Part shown: positions 9,355-21,452 of the stretch, piece after piece
Layout of the letters: every line of letters starts with the position of its first letter
Numbering within the stretch: the stretch's first letter is position 1
Source: Trifolium pratense
Lineage: Eukaryota; Streptophyta; Magnoliopsida; Fabales; Fabaceae
NCBI RefSeq assembly: GCF_020283565.1
Contig: NC_060060.1
Span: 70,045,257 to 70,109,256 of the forward strand
Direction: 5' to 3'
Length of the DNA: 64,000 nt
Position numbers and translations under genes: made by a program
The notes under the pieces: model-generated
What the model was told of the DNA's origin: nothing
Database searches by the model: none
The model's input: the letters and a program-made list of their open reading frames with translations, nothing else

Positions 9355-12300
9355 TGCTTCTTCATGCAGGCAAATTCCTAATTTGCCCCTTAAAAACTCA
9401 AACTGATTTGCGTCAAGTGCTTTTGTAAAAATATCAGCTAGCTGTTCACTTGTACCAATATGCTTAAGTTCCACGCAATTTTCTTCCACAAGGTCTCTAA
9501 TGAAATGATGCCTAATGTCTATATGTTTGGTTCTTGAGTGTTGAACTGGATTTTTTGATATATTGATTGCACTCAAGTTGTCACAATATAATGTCATGAC
9601 ATCTTGGTCGACATTATATTCTTTTAGCATCTGTTTCATCCACAACAGCTGAGAACAACTGCTTCCTGCAACTATGTATTCAGCCTCTGCAGTAGATAGA
9701 GACACACAATTCTGCTTCTTGCTGAACCATGAGATTAAATTATCACCCAAAAAGAAGCATCCTCCTGAAGTGCTCTTTCTGTCATCAGCACTTCCAGCCC
9801 AATCTGCATCACAGTACCCTACCAAAGTTGAGTTCTTTGTCTGGGAGTACATAATCCCATAATCACTGGTGCCCTTTATATATTTCAGAATCCTTTTGAC
9901 TTGTACAAGATGGCTCATCTTTGGCTTGGCTTGATATCTTGCACAAACCCCAACAGCAAAGGTGATGTCTGGTCTACTAGCTGTAAGATACAAGAGACTG
10001 CCAATCATGCTCCTGTATAGGCTTTGGTCAACATCAATGCCATTCTCATCTTTGGTTAGCTTCAGATGAGTAGCAGCTGGAGTTCTCTTGTGTGCTGCAG
10101 TGTCCATTCCAAACTTTTTGATCATATTCTTCGCATACTTGCTTTGAGAAACAAATATGGTGTCTTCCATTTGTTTGACTTGCAGACCAAGGAAGTATGT
10201 TAGCTCACCTACCAAACTCATTTCAAACTCTGATTGCATCTGTTGTACAAAATGTTGCACCATCTTTTCAGACATACCTCCAAATACTATGTCATCAACA
10301 TATATTTGGGCAATCATCAGCTTCTCTTCCTGTTCTTTAACAAACAAGGTTTTGTCATGGCCTCCTTTTCTGTATCCTTGACTAACAAGAAAGTTTGTCA
10401 GCCTCTCATACCAAGCCCTTGGAGCCTGTTTCAGTCCATAAAGAGCTTTCTTTAACTTGTACACATGATCAGGATTGGTAGGATCTACAAAACCTTTTGG
10501 CTGCTCCACATAGACTTCTTCATGTAAGTACCCATTTAGAAAGGCACTCTTGACATCCATTTGGTACAGCTTAAATTTAAAGATACATGCTATACCAAGA
10601 AGTAGCCTAATAGATTCCAGTCTTGCAACTGGCGCAAATGTTTCATCAAAGTCAAGTCCTTCAACCTGAGTGTACCCTTGAGCCACTAACCTTGCCTTGT
10701 TTCTTGTTACAACACCATTTTCATCTGACTTGTTCTTGAACACCCATTTTGTGCCTATGACATTAACACCATTGGGTCTAGGAACAAGATCCCACACATC
10801 ACTTCTTCTAAACTGAGTTAATTCATCTTGCATGGCTTCTATCCAAAACTCATCGGTGAGAGCCTCTTTTACATTTTTAGGCTCAACTTTTGAGACAAAA
10901 CATGAATTAGTAACCACTTCATTTGTCCTTCTTGTAGCAATTCCCTGGTTAGGATTTCCTATGATGAGATCCTTGGGATGGATCTTCTGTATTCTTATTG
11001 AAGGAACTTTACTCACAGGACGAGGTGTAGGAATGGTTGATTCATCATCTGAATCTGATTCCTTTACTGCTACAGCTTCTTCAGATGTTGGCAAAGTTGT
11101 TGCAACATCATCTTCAGTGTCAGATGTTTTAGCAGATGTCAAATCATCTATCACAACATTGATAGATTCTACTATTACCTTGGTTCTCTAGTTGTAAACT
11201 CTATAGGCCCTGCTGTTTGTTGAATATCCAAGAAAAACTCCTTCTTCACTTTTAGGATCCATTTTTCTTCTGTGCTCTCTATCAGATACGATATAGCACT
11301 TACTTCCAAACACATGAAAGTGTTTGACAGTTGGTTTTCTGCCTTTCCACAGTTCATATAGTGTAGTAGAAGTTCCAGTTCTGAGTGTGACACGATTGTG
11401 AATATAACAAGCAGTATGCATAGCCTCGGCCCAGAATTGATATGGAAGGTGTTTTGCATGCAACATTACTCTGGCTGACTCTTGTATTGTCCTGTTCTTC
11501 CTCTCAACAACACCATTTTGTTGAGGTGTGATTGGAGCTGAGAATTCATGCTTGATTCCTTCAGAGATGCAGAATTCAAGAAAGCTTGCATTCTCAAACT
11601 CTTTACCATGATCACTTCGTATCCTTACAATAGCAGAGTTCTTTTCTCTTTGGAGTTGAAGACAAAGTTCTTTGAATGCATCAAAACTTTCAGATTTGTC
11701 TTTTAGAAATTCAATCCATGTGAACCTTGAAAAGTCATCTACCATGACAAACGCGTACCTTTTTCCTCCAAGACTCTCCACTTGCATTGGCCCCATCAGG
11801 TCTATGTGCATCAATTCTAGTACCCTTGTTGTGGTAAGATGTTGCAACTTTGGATGCGACATCTTTGTCTGCTTCCCTATTTGACATTCTCCACATATAC
11901 TTCCTTCCTCAATTTTGAGTTTTGGAAGACCTCTGATTGCCTCTTTAGCTATTGCCTTTTTCATGCCCTTGAGGTACAGGTGACCAAGTTTTTGGTGCCA
12001 CAACTTTACCTCATCTTCTTTGCTAATAAGACATGTGGATAAATCTTCTTCTATAGGTATCCAAAGATAACAGTTGTCTCTTGACCTTACTCCTTTCATC
12101 AACAGCTCTCCTTGCTTATTTGTAACTAGACATTCAGCTTTTGTGAAGTTAACTTTCATGCCTTGATCACAAAGTTGGCTTATGCTGATAAGATTTGCTT
12201 TAAGCCCTTTTACAAGCAGCACATTATCTAGCTTTGGTAAGCCATGGTTTGCAAGTTTACCAACTCCCTTGATCTCTCCTTTGGTTCCATCTCCAAAGGT

Positions 12301-12711
12301 CACAAAGCTGGTAGCATATGACTTCAAGTTTTCAAGATAGTGTTCAACACCTGTCATGTGTCTAGAACAGCCACTATCAAAGTACCAGGTTTCTCTTGAG
12401 GAAGCTCTCAAGGATGTATGAGCTATTAGACCTGTGATCTTCTTCTTTTCTCTCCATTCCTGTCTTGTTGTAACATTAGGAAAAACAGGAGTATAGAATT
12501 CTTGATGAACTCTCCTTGGATATCCGTGCAGCCTATAGCAGAAAGGCCTAATATGTCCTTTCCTTCCACAATGATGACATGTCCAGTTATAGAACCTGGG
12601 CACAGAATGTTCCATAAGATGTTGCGACAATCCTCCTGACACAAACGTGTTGTTGATTGGAGTATGTATAGTGGCATTGTTGAACTTCATCTGTTGCTTT
12701 ACTCTTTCATG
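9352..12711 (-). pseudogene. SIRE pol (protease, integrase, reverse transcriptase, RNase H) with one internal stop
   Basis: Reading leftward: a zinc knuckle CHHCGRKGHIRPFC; an aspartic protease site FDSGCSRHMTG near 12350-12385; an integrase with the HQKLGH zinc-finger start, a D at LMHIDLMGP, a D at VMVDDFSR and an E at NGVVERKNRT; a reverse transcriptase with [11 protein letters not shown] and YVDD near 10290-10305; and RNase H with YCDADWAG and STAEAEYI. An in-frame TAG at 11190-11188, between integrase and reverse transcriptase, splits it into two long frames (12690-11191 and 11187-9352). The frame is otherwise open. Apart from that stop and the solo LTR at its 5' side, the gene seems little decayed. 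The enzymes would copy and integrate the element. Confidence 0.9.
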
Positions 12712-13506
12712 TTCAATGTAACACCCAAACCCATTATTTATATATTTATACTTTTAGTAAAATCTTTTTCAAAATACGCAACGGAAAATCACATTTAATT
12801 TATTTATATGGGTTCGAGTATTACACTCCTCTACCAAAATAATACTAATGTAGTTAATTAGTAAAAATACTTGTTTATACAAATGTTAAATCAACTAATG
12901 TATTTATTAGCTATACAAAACAACCTAGATAAGGAGACTCTATATACATATAAAACCCCTTTTTCCCGTGTCACAATCAGAGCGGAGCTTCACCGACGAC
13001 TCGACATCGAATACCACAAAACCTGTAAATCTGGACCCCCAACGATCCAGCACATAACACATAAAAGAGAGTTAGATAACATACTCAAAATATACAAGTG
13101 TAAGTAAATGGTACTTAAACACTTCTTCATAAAAACATGCATAATCATACATTATACATATACATCACCATCATTCATGCATATTCATATATCATGCATA
13201 TACTTCATTTATCACCTAATCAAACATCCACAAAATACACCAAACATATAGTTTCACGTCGTCTCGGACAATACCAAAACATCAACAAATACATTGTTCA
13301 GATTATGGTCATGACGGACCCTGCGTTGTTCATTTTATAGTCATGACGGACTCTGCTCCTCACATACGGATTAACAATCAACATTTACCAAGTATGTGTC
13401 AAACATCATTAATTATAAAATGCACACATAATCCCTAATGCAATCTAATGCTTCACATTCATGTTATGTCCTCTAGACACCTCTAATGCATGTGGTACCA
13501 TCGTCT

Positions 13507-13797
13507 TTATCAGAGTATTTCACCTCCGATATCCGTCTTTATCAAACAAATATAGTTCGATATCATTCTTTATTGGACAAGCCAATATCCCTAAATATTC
13601 ATGATGCATGCACTCAAAACTCATGAATATATTCATCAACAATTTTGGCATATAGCCCGTCAACAATAACGTGGAACACTATCCAACGTCCGTCTTTATT
13701 AAGATAATCAATACCTTAATATCCGTCTTTATTAGAATAACATAATTCTAATATCCTTCTTTATTAAGATAATCAATACCTTAATATACTTCATTTA
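13507..13797 (-). repeat. Array of stem-loops with variable arms in LTR D'
   Basis: A spacer of the type ATATCCGTCTTTAT alternates with short inverted repeats: TATCAA/TTCGATA (13540/13556), TATTGG/CCAATA (13571/13582), TATTAAG/CTTAATA (13697/13715), TATTAGAAT/ATTCTAATA (13730/13745) and TATTAAG/CTTAATA (13762/13780). Arm sequences differ between units but stay complementary within a unit. On the sense (minus) strand the spacer carries AATAAA-like motifs. Confidence 0.75.
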
Positions 13798-13927
13798 TAC
13801 TTCATACATGATTAACAATCGTTATAAGCATCAACAAGCATCAACAAGCATCAACAATCATGTAAGAATAAGACACTGATTGAAAATACATGCAAAGTAA
13901 GATAGCAGATGAAAAATTGGTGAAATC

Positions 13928-14090
13928 TGCAGCATTTCCGCCTGGGGCGGAAATATTTACGTTTGAGGCGGAAGTTTACGCCTGAGGCGCAAAAGTTTAC
14001 GTTTGAGGCGCAAAAACATCTGAAAGGTTGGCTGCTCACTGCTCTTCCGTTTCAGGCGGAAATTATTGTGCTTGAGGCGGAAAAACATGC
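13928..14090. repeat. GGCGGAAA-type repeat cassette in LTR D'
   Basis: A cluster of about seven short motifs of the form GAGGCGGAAA, GAGGCGCAAA or their complement TTCCGCC. The equivalent place in the gypsy D LTR (about 51545-51705) holds unrelated AGCGAGC repeats instead, while flanking sequence is shared (for example AAAAATCCCATTTTTCATG on one side). Confidence 0.75.
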
Positions 14091-14832
14091 GTTTTCTACA
14101 CAAAAACGCCCAAAAATCCCATTTTTCATGTCATAAACCCCAAATAAGTTTATATTCAAGCATAACAAGCATATCTAAACACAAAAGGACAATTCATTTC
14201 TCAGATCTACATCATAAACATCGAAAAAGTAAAGATTGAACACTTTTACTCAAAACACTCAAGAACACAATGTTCTTGAGTTTAATCCTTTATAAATCTC
14301 GTTTTTAACCATTAGATTCGTTCATACATCATGATAAGAGCATGTTAAACATGTTATGAACCTTGGAATCAATTTCCATTAAGAAAATCCATTCACAACT
14401 AAAACGAAAATGGGGTGGAGGAAGTTCGGGTGAGGAGAAATCGACATTCTCCCCTTCCTCGGATCACCCACGAATATGAAATCTACTCTCTTACCTGGAT
14501 TCGAAGAAAACACGACGAAGATCTCGAATCCCTAGCTCTCCCTTTGCCCTAGCTCCCAAGCTCTCCTCTTCCTCTCTTCAAGAACACAAGAACATGAGAA
14601 AAATGAATTTCTCTCTCTTTCCTTGCCCTTAATGGGCGCCCCCTCACACACACTCAAGGCCCATTGGGCCTCAAGCCCAATTGGCTTGGCCCAATAACGC
14701 GTTAACTCACTCTACTCGCTTAATAACTAAAGTATTCGATAAATAACCCTAGTTATTAACTTAATTAAAATGCCACGTTAAATACAATATTTTAACACAT
14801 AAAAATAATAATACGAAAATTGGGTCGTTACA

Positions 14833-16260
14833 TTCAAAACCAATGGGCTTAGGTTTCCCGTAGTTTTGTCTTTGTAACATTTCCTCAAAGGCATCAGTAC
14901 CTTTGGTCATCATTTTAGCCACTTTTGTGACTTGATCCAAGTCAGCATTTAACTTGGTCACTTCTTTACCTTGTTCAGCAACTTTACACAGGAGGTTAGA
15001 CTTCTCCATTTCCAACTGTTGAATTTGACTACTCTGATCTTCAACCTTAATGTTGAGATTATTAATGTTCATGAGTAAGTCATTTCTCTCAGCTTGCAGT
15101 TTGCCATTGATCTTCTTTTGTTTCTCCAATGCTTTGCAAACTTCTATACTTCTATTATGAAGATCTTTGTAAGTAGCAGCTAGTTCCTCATAAGTTACCT
15201 CCTCATCACATGATTCTGAGTCAGATACACAAACTCCTGTTAAAGCATTAACAAATTTGGCAGATTCTTCCTCCTCTGAATCTGTGCCATACCATGAAAC
15301 CACAAGACTTTTCTTTTGCCTTTTTAGAAAGGTTGGACATTCAGTTCTGATATGGCCAAAACCTTCACATTCATGGCATCTCACTCCTTTTTCATCTTCA
15401 TTTGTCTTTTTCTGAAAGCTGGATTGTTTGTTGTTGTTGAATCGACCATTTGGCTTGGACCTTTGATCCATTTTCTTCATCAACTTGTTGAACTGTCTCC
15501 CAAGCATAGCCATAGACTCAGCTAAGCTTTCTTCACCTTCAGATTCAATTTGTAAATCATCAGCAGCACTTTTTGAAGCAAAGGCTAGATTCTTATCTTT
15601 CTTTTCATTCCTTCTGTTCAAACCAATTTCATAGGTCTGAAGTGATCCTATGAGTTCATCTAAATTTAGGCTTGAGAGATCATGAGCCTCCTCAATGGCT
15701 GTCACCTTCATATCAAATCTTTTAGGCAAAGATCTGAGTATTTTTCCAACTAGCTCCTCATCTGAGATAGGTTTTCCAAGTGCATCAAACGAATTTGCAA
15801 AGTCAAGCACATTCATCTGAAAGTCATGAATGGTTTCTTCCTCCTTCATTCTGAGATTCTCAAAATTGGTTTTGAGCATCTGAAACTTAGATAGCTTAAC
15901 TTTTGATGTTCCTTCATGAGCTTTTCTCAGAATTTCCCAGGCATGCTTAGCAGTAATACATCTCTTAACAAGCCTGAACATGTTAGCATCCACACCATTG
16001 AAAATTGCATACAAGGCTTTGGAGTTGCCAAGTGCCAGATCATCCTCATCTTTAGTCCATTCATCATGTGGCTTCTTAACATCAGTTTTATTGCCATCTT
16101 TGTCAAGAACCATTGGTGGTTCCCATCCACGTAACACAGCCTTCCATGTCCTGCTGTCAATTGATTTTATGAAAGCCTCCATACGAGATTTCCAATAATC
16201 ATAGTTCTCAGGACCTGTTAGTAAAGGAGGTTTAGACACTGACCCTCCTTCTTTATCCAT
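14833..16260 (-). pseudogene. SIRE gag, separated from pol by the solo LTR
   Basis: The start at 16260 begins MDKEGGSVSKPPLLTGPENY. A UBN2/gag-polypeptide-type region follows (YDYWKSRMEAF; FENLRMKEEETIHDF), then a zinc knuckle CHECEGFGHIRTEC with all four metal ligands, then a coiled-coil-like stretch of about 100 residues (LEKQKKINGKLQAERNDLL). The frame stays open from 16260 to 14833. Before the solo LTR inserted, it ran straight into the pol frame at 12711, so gag and pol were one frame. Gag packages RNA into the particle; the coiled region is typical of Sireviruses. Now it ends inside LTR sequence at about 14761. Confidence 0.88.
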
Positions 16261-16315
16261 TGTACCAGAAAGTACTTTCCCTGGAGCTCACCCAAAATAA
16301 CAGAACAGGGTGCCT

Positions 16316-16327
16316 GCTCTGATACCA
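16316..16327 (-). other. SIRE primer-binding site
   Basis: On the minus strand this reads TGGTATCAGAGC, complementary to the 3' end of plant initiator-Met tRNA. It sits two bases inside the LTR end at 16330 and 55 bases before the gag start. Confidence 0.9.
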
Positions 16328-16402
16328 ATTGAAATTCTGGTATCACTAGAATGATGTTACCTAAGATGTCCCAACAACTACTTTATGATTAACGTTGTTT
16401 CT

Positions 16403-18490
16403 TGTAACATCCCGGATTTTCATCCAAGATATTTCTTAAAAATCATATTTAGTTAGAAAATGTGCCGCTATTTTTTTTTTCTTTGTCGGATAAATAGTTA
16501 TAAAATAATTCAAATAGAATTCTTGGAAATATAAACCTAATTAAAAATGAACAATATATAGTTTGAAAATTCCAGCGGAAGAAAATACAACAGCGAATTA
16601 TTTATTACATAAAATTCTCAATTTACAAAACCCAATTTTTCCCCGTTCGTACGCGCTTCAAGCATCACATTCAAACAAAGCTTTCTCCTTGAGTACCTAA
16701 AATGTTGGTTGTAAGGGTCAATTTCCTGGTCCACATTGAATCATACTCACCACAAGAAAATGTTATAAAATAATAACAAAACACTTCACCTTATCGAAAA
16801 TATAATTATTAGTTTATTATAAAAACTTTTGGGTGATAAGAGTCACATATACAAACATAGGTAGCATCTTATTGTTAAACGGCAATAATAAACAAGGCAA
16901 TATAATTACACATATTACAAATTGTACGGCAAAATCAAATGAAAGACGAGGAAGCAACGATCACCGCTTTACCATGGACTAACTATACTTTTTCTTTTCT
17001 TCCAATTACATTAGTTCTTTTAAGACCGGAATAATTATTTACTCTTGTTAGTTCTTCCTTCCTATATGAAGTGCAATGCGACTAAGACAACCCTATATGA
17101 AATACTAATGATCCGGATAATAAATCTCATACCAATGAGAGAACCAGCCACACAGGCTAAAAGTAACCCAGCCACACAGGCACAAGCCACACAGGCTAAA
17201 AGTAAAACCAGCCACAAAGGCTCAAGCCACACAGGCTAAAAATAAACAAACCAAGCCACAAAGGCTACCTATACAGACTCTGCTATACACATCCTATATG
17301 ATGCATGTCTCACTAACTTTCTCTTTTAAAAACCCGAACATACTACCATACCACCATCAATCCCATAGTACTGCTCAACTGAAACACATTTATTTACTTT
17401 AATTTTTGTTGATTTGCAACAAATAATAACATCCATAAATACTAACATACACACAAAGCATGACATATATACATATATAATTGACACGATTAAGACAAGC
17501 ATACACATACTGATGGATATCATTTCATCAAAACAAGTAATAGTGCCAATTTAATATATCCTCTTTTTCTTTATAGAATTGATTCCTTTGGTTGATTTTA
17601 AATGGTAAAGGTTCTACCATTATCTCACAACAAATCCCTATGTAGCATGAATGTATGGGGAAAAAGCCCTTACCTGAACAACTTCCTTTCAACGACACGA
17701 AACTGATTCTAAATGCGCTTGTTCAAGTGCTTAACGTTAACGTGCTAACTGCTTTTGTTACTATTTGTTTTCGGTAGAGAGTGAAGTTGGAAGGTAGAGA
17801 ATTTGTGTTGTGTTCACGTGTATGCGAGAGAATGAGTTGATGAATATTTATAAGGTTGGAAAAGGAACTTAAAAACACTGATTAGGCGTTTCACAGCTAA
17901 GTAACTAATTATAGGAATTAATACAAAAAATCTGGCAATGATGTTTAGCAAATGCAAGTTACAATATGGAGAATTAAATGGACGGTGTAGGAGCATATAT
18001 ACTCAGAACAGAAATATGGAAATAAGACCAAAGAGAGACAAAGAGAGAATTATATTTCTTAATTGTTGGTAACCGAAACATGAGGAGTTTAATTTTGCAT
18101 TAGTTGCTTGTCTAATGACTAATAATGAAAAACGTATGGCCACATAAATTACTTTCATGACCTTTGATTAAAATCTCTATCCAATTCATGCATAATGTGT
18201 GTTTCTTCAAACTAAAATACTTCAATGCCATTAATAAAATACTTAAAATATTAGTTTAACAACTAGGAATATATTTTGTCGTTACTATATAAAAAGGTAT
18301 GAAGCATTACCTTGAATAATTATTAATTATTAATATACATATATGCTTGAATCCTAAAATTAATTTGTGTATGGATCAACGAAGAATAATTGTCAAATAA
18401 TAAAATAAATAGAATATAAATTAATTACTATTACTATATTATCAAATAATAAATCAATAAAATGCATATATAAAATATTAGGGCGTTACA
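16403..18490 (-). repeat. Gypsy B 3' LTR
   Basis: Starts TGTAACATCCCGG and ends GGGCGTTACA on the plus strand. On the minus strand a TATA box (TATAAATA, 17852-17845) is followed by a CACGTG G-box (17815-17820) and a splice-donor-like GTTCAGGTAAGGG (17680-17668). Open frames near 17045 and 17326 recur identically in the other LTR and are not genes. Confidence 0.92.
17142..17267. repeat. AGCCACACAGGCT repeats in the gypsy B LTR
   Basis: Six copies of AGCCACAMAGGC, most followed by AAAAGTAA, occur here and again at 20104-20229 in the other LTR. The arms AGCC and GGCT can pair across a five-base loop. Confidence 0.8.
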
Positions 18491-19364
18491 TTATTACCCC
18501 CTTAAAAGAGTTTCGTCCTCGAAACTAGAAAATAGAAATATTTATTTCTCTCAGAAAATCAAAAGTAAAAAAAAACCACTTGTTATAAAAGATGAAGTTA
18601 AAGTATCTTAACTCATAAATAAAATAGTAATTAAAATAAATTTCTCGGGTCTTACATTCTACCCACCAAAAATTTGGTTTCGTCCCCGGAACTAGATAAT
18701 AAAAAAAAAAAATTGAGGTATAATTTTCTAAAACACTTTATGTAAGGTAAAAATAAAATAAGGTACAAAAACTTAAGAGCAAGATAAGACATATGATTTC
18801 ATGATTACGCTGCGCACTCTGATGTCAAACAGAAGCCAATAATATAAGTAGCAAAAATAAATTGCAAAGATAAAAGTATTTTTTGTAGCTTTAAGAAAAA
18901 CCTCTAATCTCTAATTCAAAATATGGTAAAAGCATTTTTCTAAAACTCATATTACTTCATAGATATTCTCTAAGAATTTACTTATCTTAAAGTCATCGTA
19001 GGAAAAAAAATTGTTCACAACTAAAGACCACAAAATTATTCAAAAATATTTCACTCATAAAAATGCCTTATAACATATAGTCATCCTAAAAATTCATTCC
19101 TTTCAATTAAAATAGTATAAAGACTATTCAATAGAAAATTCATAAAAGCAAACATAGCTTCTAACAATCACAAAATCATTTCCTTTAAACGAGAGAAATC
19201 ATACAATCATTTTCATACAATCACCTTACAAGAATCATACAAGAAAGCATCCATCATAAAAATTAAGCACGACCACAAAATCACACATAAATCAAGGCAT
19301 TCGTCATACACAATCGCTCCCACCCCAAAAATATTTGTCCGAGGATTATTGCTCTGATACCAAC
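18491..19364 (-). other. Gypsy B internal region, non-coding, with a fossil LTR junction
   Basis: The 874-bp interior has no usable frame. At 18491-18530 the complement reads as a gypsy pol end (a TTTCGAGGACGAAA-like block) plus a polypurine tract. A second similar junction lies at 18641-18698: the complement has GGGGACGAAACC, then a purine tract GGTGGGTAGAA, then TGTAAGACCCG, which is the start of LTR E (54416). The remainder is AT-rich with no recognised feature apart from the primer-binding site at 19351-19362. Confidence 0.75.
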
Positions 19365-21452
19365 TGTAACATCCCGGATTTTCATCCAAGATATTTCTTA
19401 AAAATCATATTTAGTTAGAAAATGTGCCGCTATTTTTTTTTTCTTTGTCGGATAAATAGTTATAAAATAATTCAAATAGAATTCTTGGAAATATAAACCT
19501 AATTAAAAATGAACAATATATAGTTTGAAAATTCCAGCGGAAGAAAATACAACAGCGAATTATTTATTACATAAAATTCTCAATTTACAAAACCCAATTT
19601 TTCCCCGTTCGTACGCGCTTCAAGCATCACATTCAAACAAAGCTTTCTCCTTGAGTACCTAAAATGTTGGTTGTAAGGGTCAATTTCCTGGTCCACATTG
19701 AATCATACTCACCACAAGAAAATGTTATAAAATAATAACAAAACACTTCACCTTATCGAAAATATAATTATTAGTTTATTATAAAAACTTTTGGGTGATA
19801 AGAGTCACATATACAAACATAGGTAGCATCTTATTGTTAAACGGCAATAATAAACAAGGCAATATAATTACACATATTACAAATTGTACGGCAAAATCAA
19901 ATGAAAGACGAGGAAGCAACGATCACCGCTTTACCATGGACTAACTATACTTTTTCTTTTCTTCCAATTACATTAGTTCTTTTAAGACCGGAATAATTAT
20001 TTACTCTTGTTAGTTCTTCCTTCCTATATGAAGTGCAATGCGACTAAGACAACCCTATATGAAATACTAATGATCCGGATAATAAATCTCATACCAATGA
20101 GAGAACCAGCCACACAGGCTAAAAGTAACCCAGCCACACAGGCACAAGCCACACAGGCTAAAAGTAAAACCAGCCACAAAGGCTCAAGCCACACAGGCTA
20201 AAAATAAACAAACCAAGCCACAAAGGCTACCTATACAGACTCTGCTATACACATCCTATATGATGCATGTCTCACTAACTTTCTCTTTTAAAAACCCGAA
20301 CATACTACCATACCACCATCAATCCCATAGTACTGCTCAACTGAAACACATTTATTTACTTTAATTTTTGTTGATTTGCAACAAATAATAACATCCATAA
20401 ATACTAACATACACACAAAGCATGACATATATACATATATAATTGACACGATTAAGACAAGCATACACATACTGATGGATATCATTTCATCAAAACAAGT
20501 AATAGTGCCAATTTAATATATCCTCTTTTTCTTTATAGAATTGATTCCTTTGGTTGATTTTAAATGGTAAAGGTTCTACCATTATCTCACAACAAATCCC
20601 TATGTAGCATGAATGTATGGGAAAAAAGCCCTTACCTGAACAACTTCCTTTCAACGACACGAAACTGATTCTAAATGCGCTTGTTCAAGTGCTTAACGTT
20701 AACGTGCTAACTGCTTTTGTTACTATTTGTTTTCGGTAGAGAGTGAAGTTGGAAGGTAGAGAATTTGTGTTGTGTTCACGTGTATGCGAGAGAATGAGTT
20801 GATGAATATTTATAAGGTTGGAAAAGGAACTTAAAAACACTGATTAGGCGTTTCACAGCTAAGTAACTAATTATAGGAATTAATACAAAAAATCTGGCAA
20901 TGATGTTTAGCAAATGCAAGTTACAATATGGAGAATTAAATGGACGGTGTAGGAGCATATATACTCAGAACAGAAATATGGAAATAAGACCAAAGAGAGA
21001 CAAAGAGAGAATTATATTTCTTAATTGTTGGTAACCGAAACATGAGGAGTTTAATTTTGCATTAGTTGCTTGTCTAATGACTAATAATGAAAAACGTATG
21101 GCCACATAAATTACTTTCATGACCTTTGATTAAAATCTCTATCCAATTCATGCATAATGTGTGTTTCTTCAAACTAAAATACTTCAATGCCATTAATAAA
21201 ATACTTAAAATATTAGTTTAACAACTAGGAATATATTTTGTCGTTACTATATAAAAAGGTATGAAGCATTACCTTGAATAATTATTAATTATTAATATAC
21301 ATATATGCTTGAATCCTAAAATTAATTTGTGTATGGATCAACGAAGAATAATTGTCAAATAATAAAATAAATAGAATATAAATTAATTACTATTACTATA
21401 TTATCAAATAATAAATCAATAAAATGCATATATAAAATATTAGGGCGTTACA
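19365..21452 (-). repeat. Gypsy B 5' LTR
   Basis: The same 2088 bp as 16403-18490, offset by 2962, with the TATA box at 20814-20807 (minus) and the splice-donor-like site at 20642-20630. As the upstream LTR of a minus-strand element it would drive the transcript. Confidence 0.92.

Larger units (their letters stand above)
12717..14832 (-). mobile_element. Solo LTR D' (Ty3/gypsy-type, same family as gypsy D)
   Basis: It begins TGTAACACCC and ends GGTCGTTACA, and is flanked by a 5-bp duplication TTCAA (12712-12716 and 14833-14837). It is 2116 bp long and matches the LTR at 50219-52462 over most of its length in the same orientation; the PBS beside that copy shows minus-strand sense. No internal region or second LTR is present, so it is a product of LTR-LTR recombination. 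It splits SIRE gag-pol exactly in frame. It contains a stem-loop array, a variable cassette and a splice-donor-like site at 14490-14498. Short open frames inside it are not genes. Confidence 0.93.
16403..21452 (-). mobile_element. Gypsy B: short non-autonomous Ty3/gypsy-derived element
   Basis: Two 2088-bp LTRs (16403-18490 and 19365-21452) enclose only 874 bp. The flanking duplication is TTTCT (16398-16402 and 21453-21457). The primer-binding site (complement of GCTCTGATACCA, 19351-19362) and the polypurine tract complement (18491-18509) place it on the minus strand. No protein-coding frame exists, so movement must have depended on another element. I found one difference between the LTRs by eye (G at 17660, A at 20622), so the insertion is young. 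Confidence 0.93.

Noticed and set aside
17045..17523. Open frames of 64 and 65 codons, recurring exactly near 20007-20485
   Set aside because: They lie in the two LTR copies of gypsy B; the repeat explains the duplication, and no protein family features are present.
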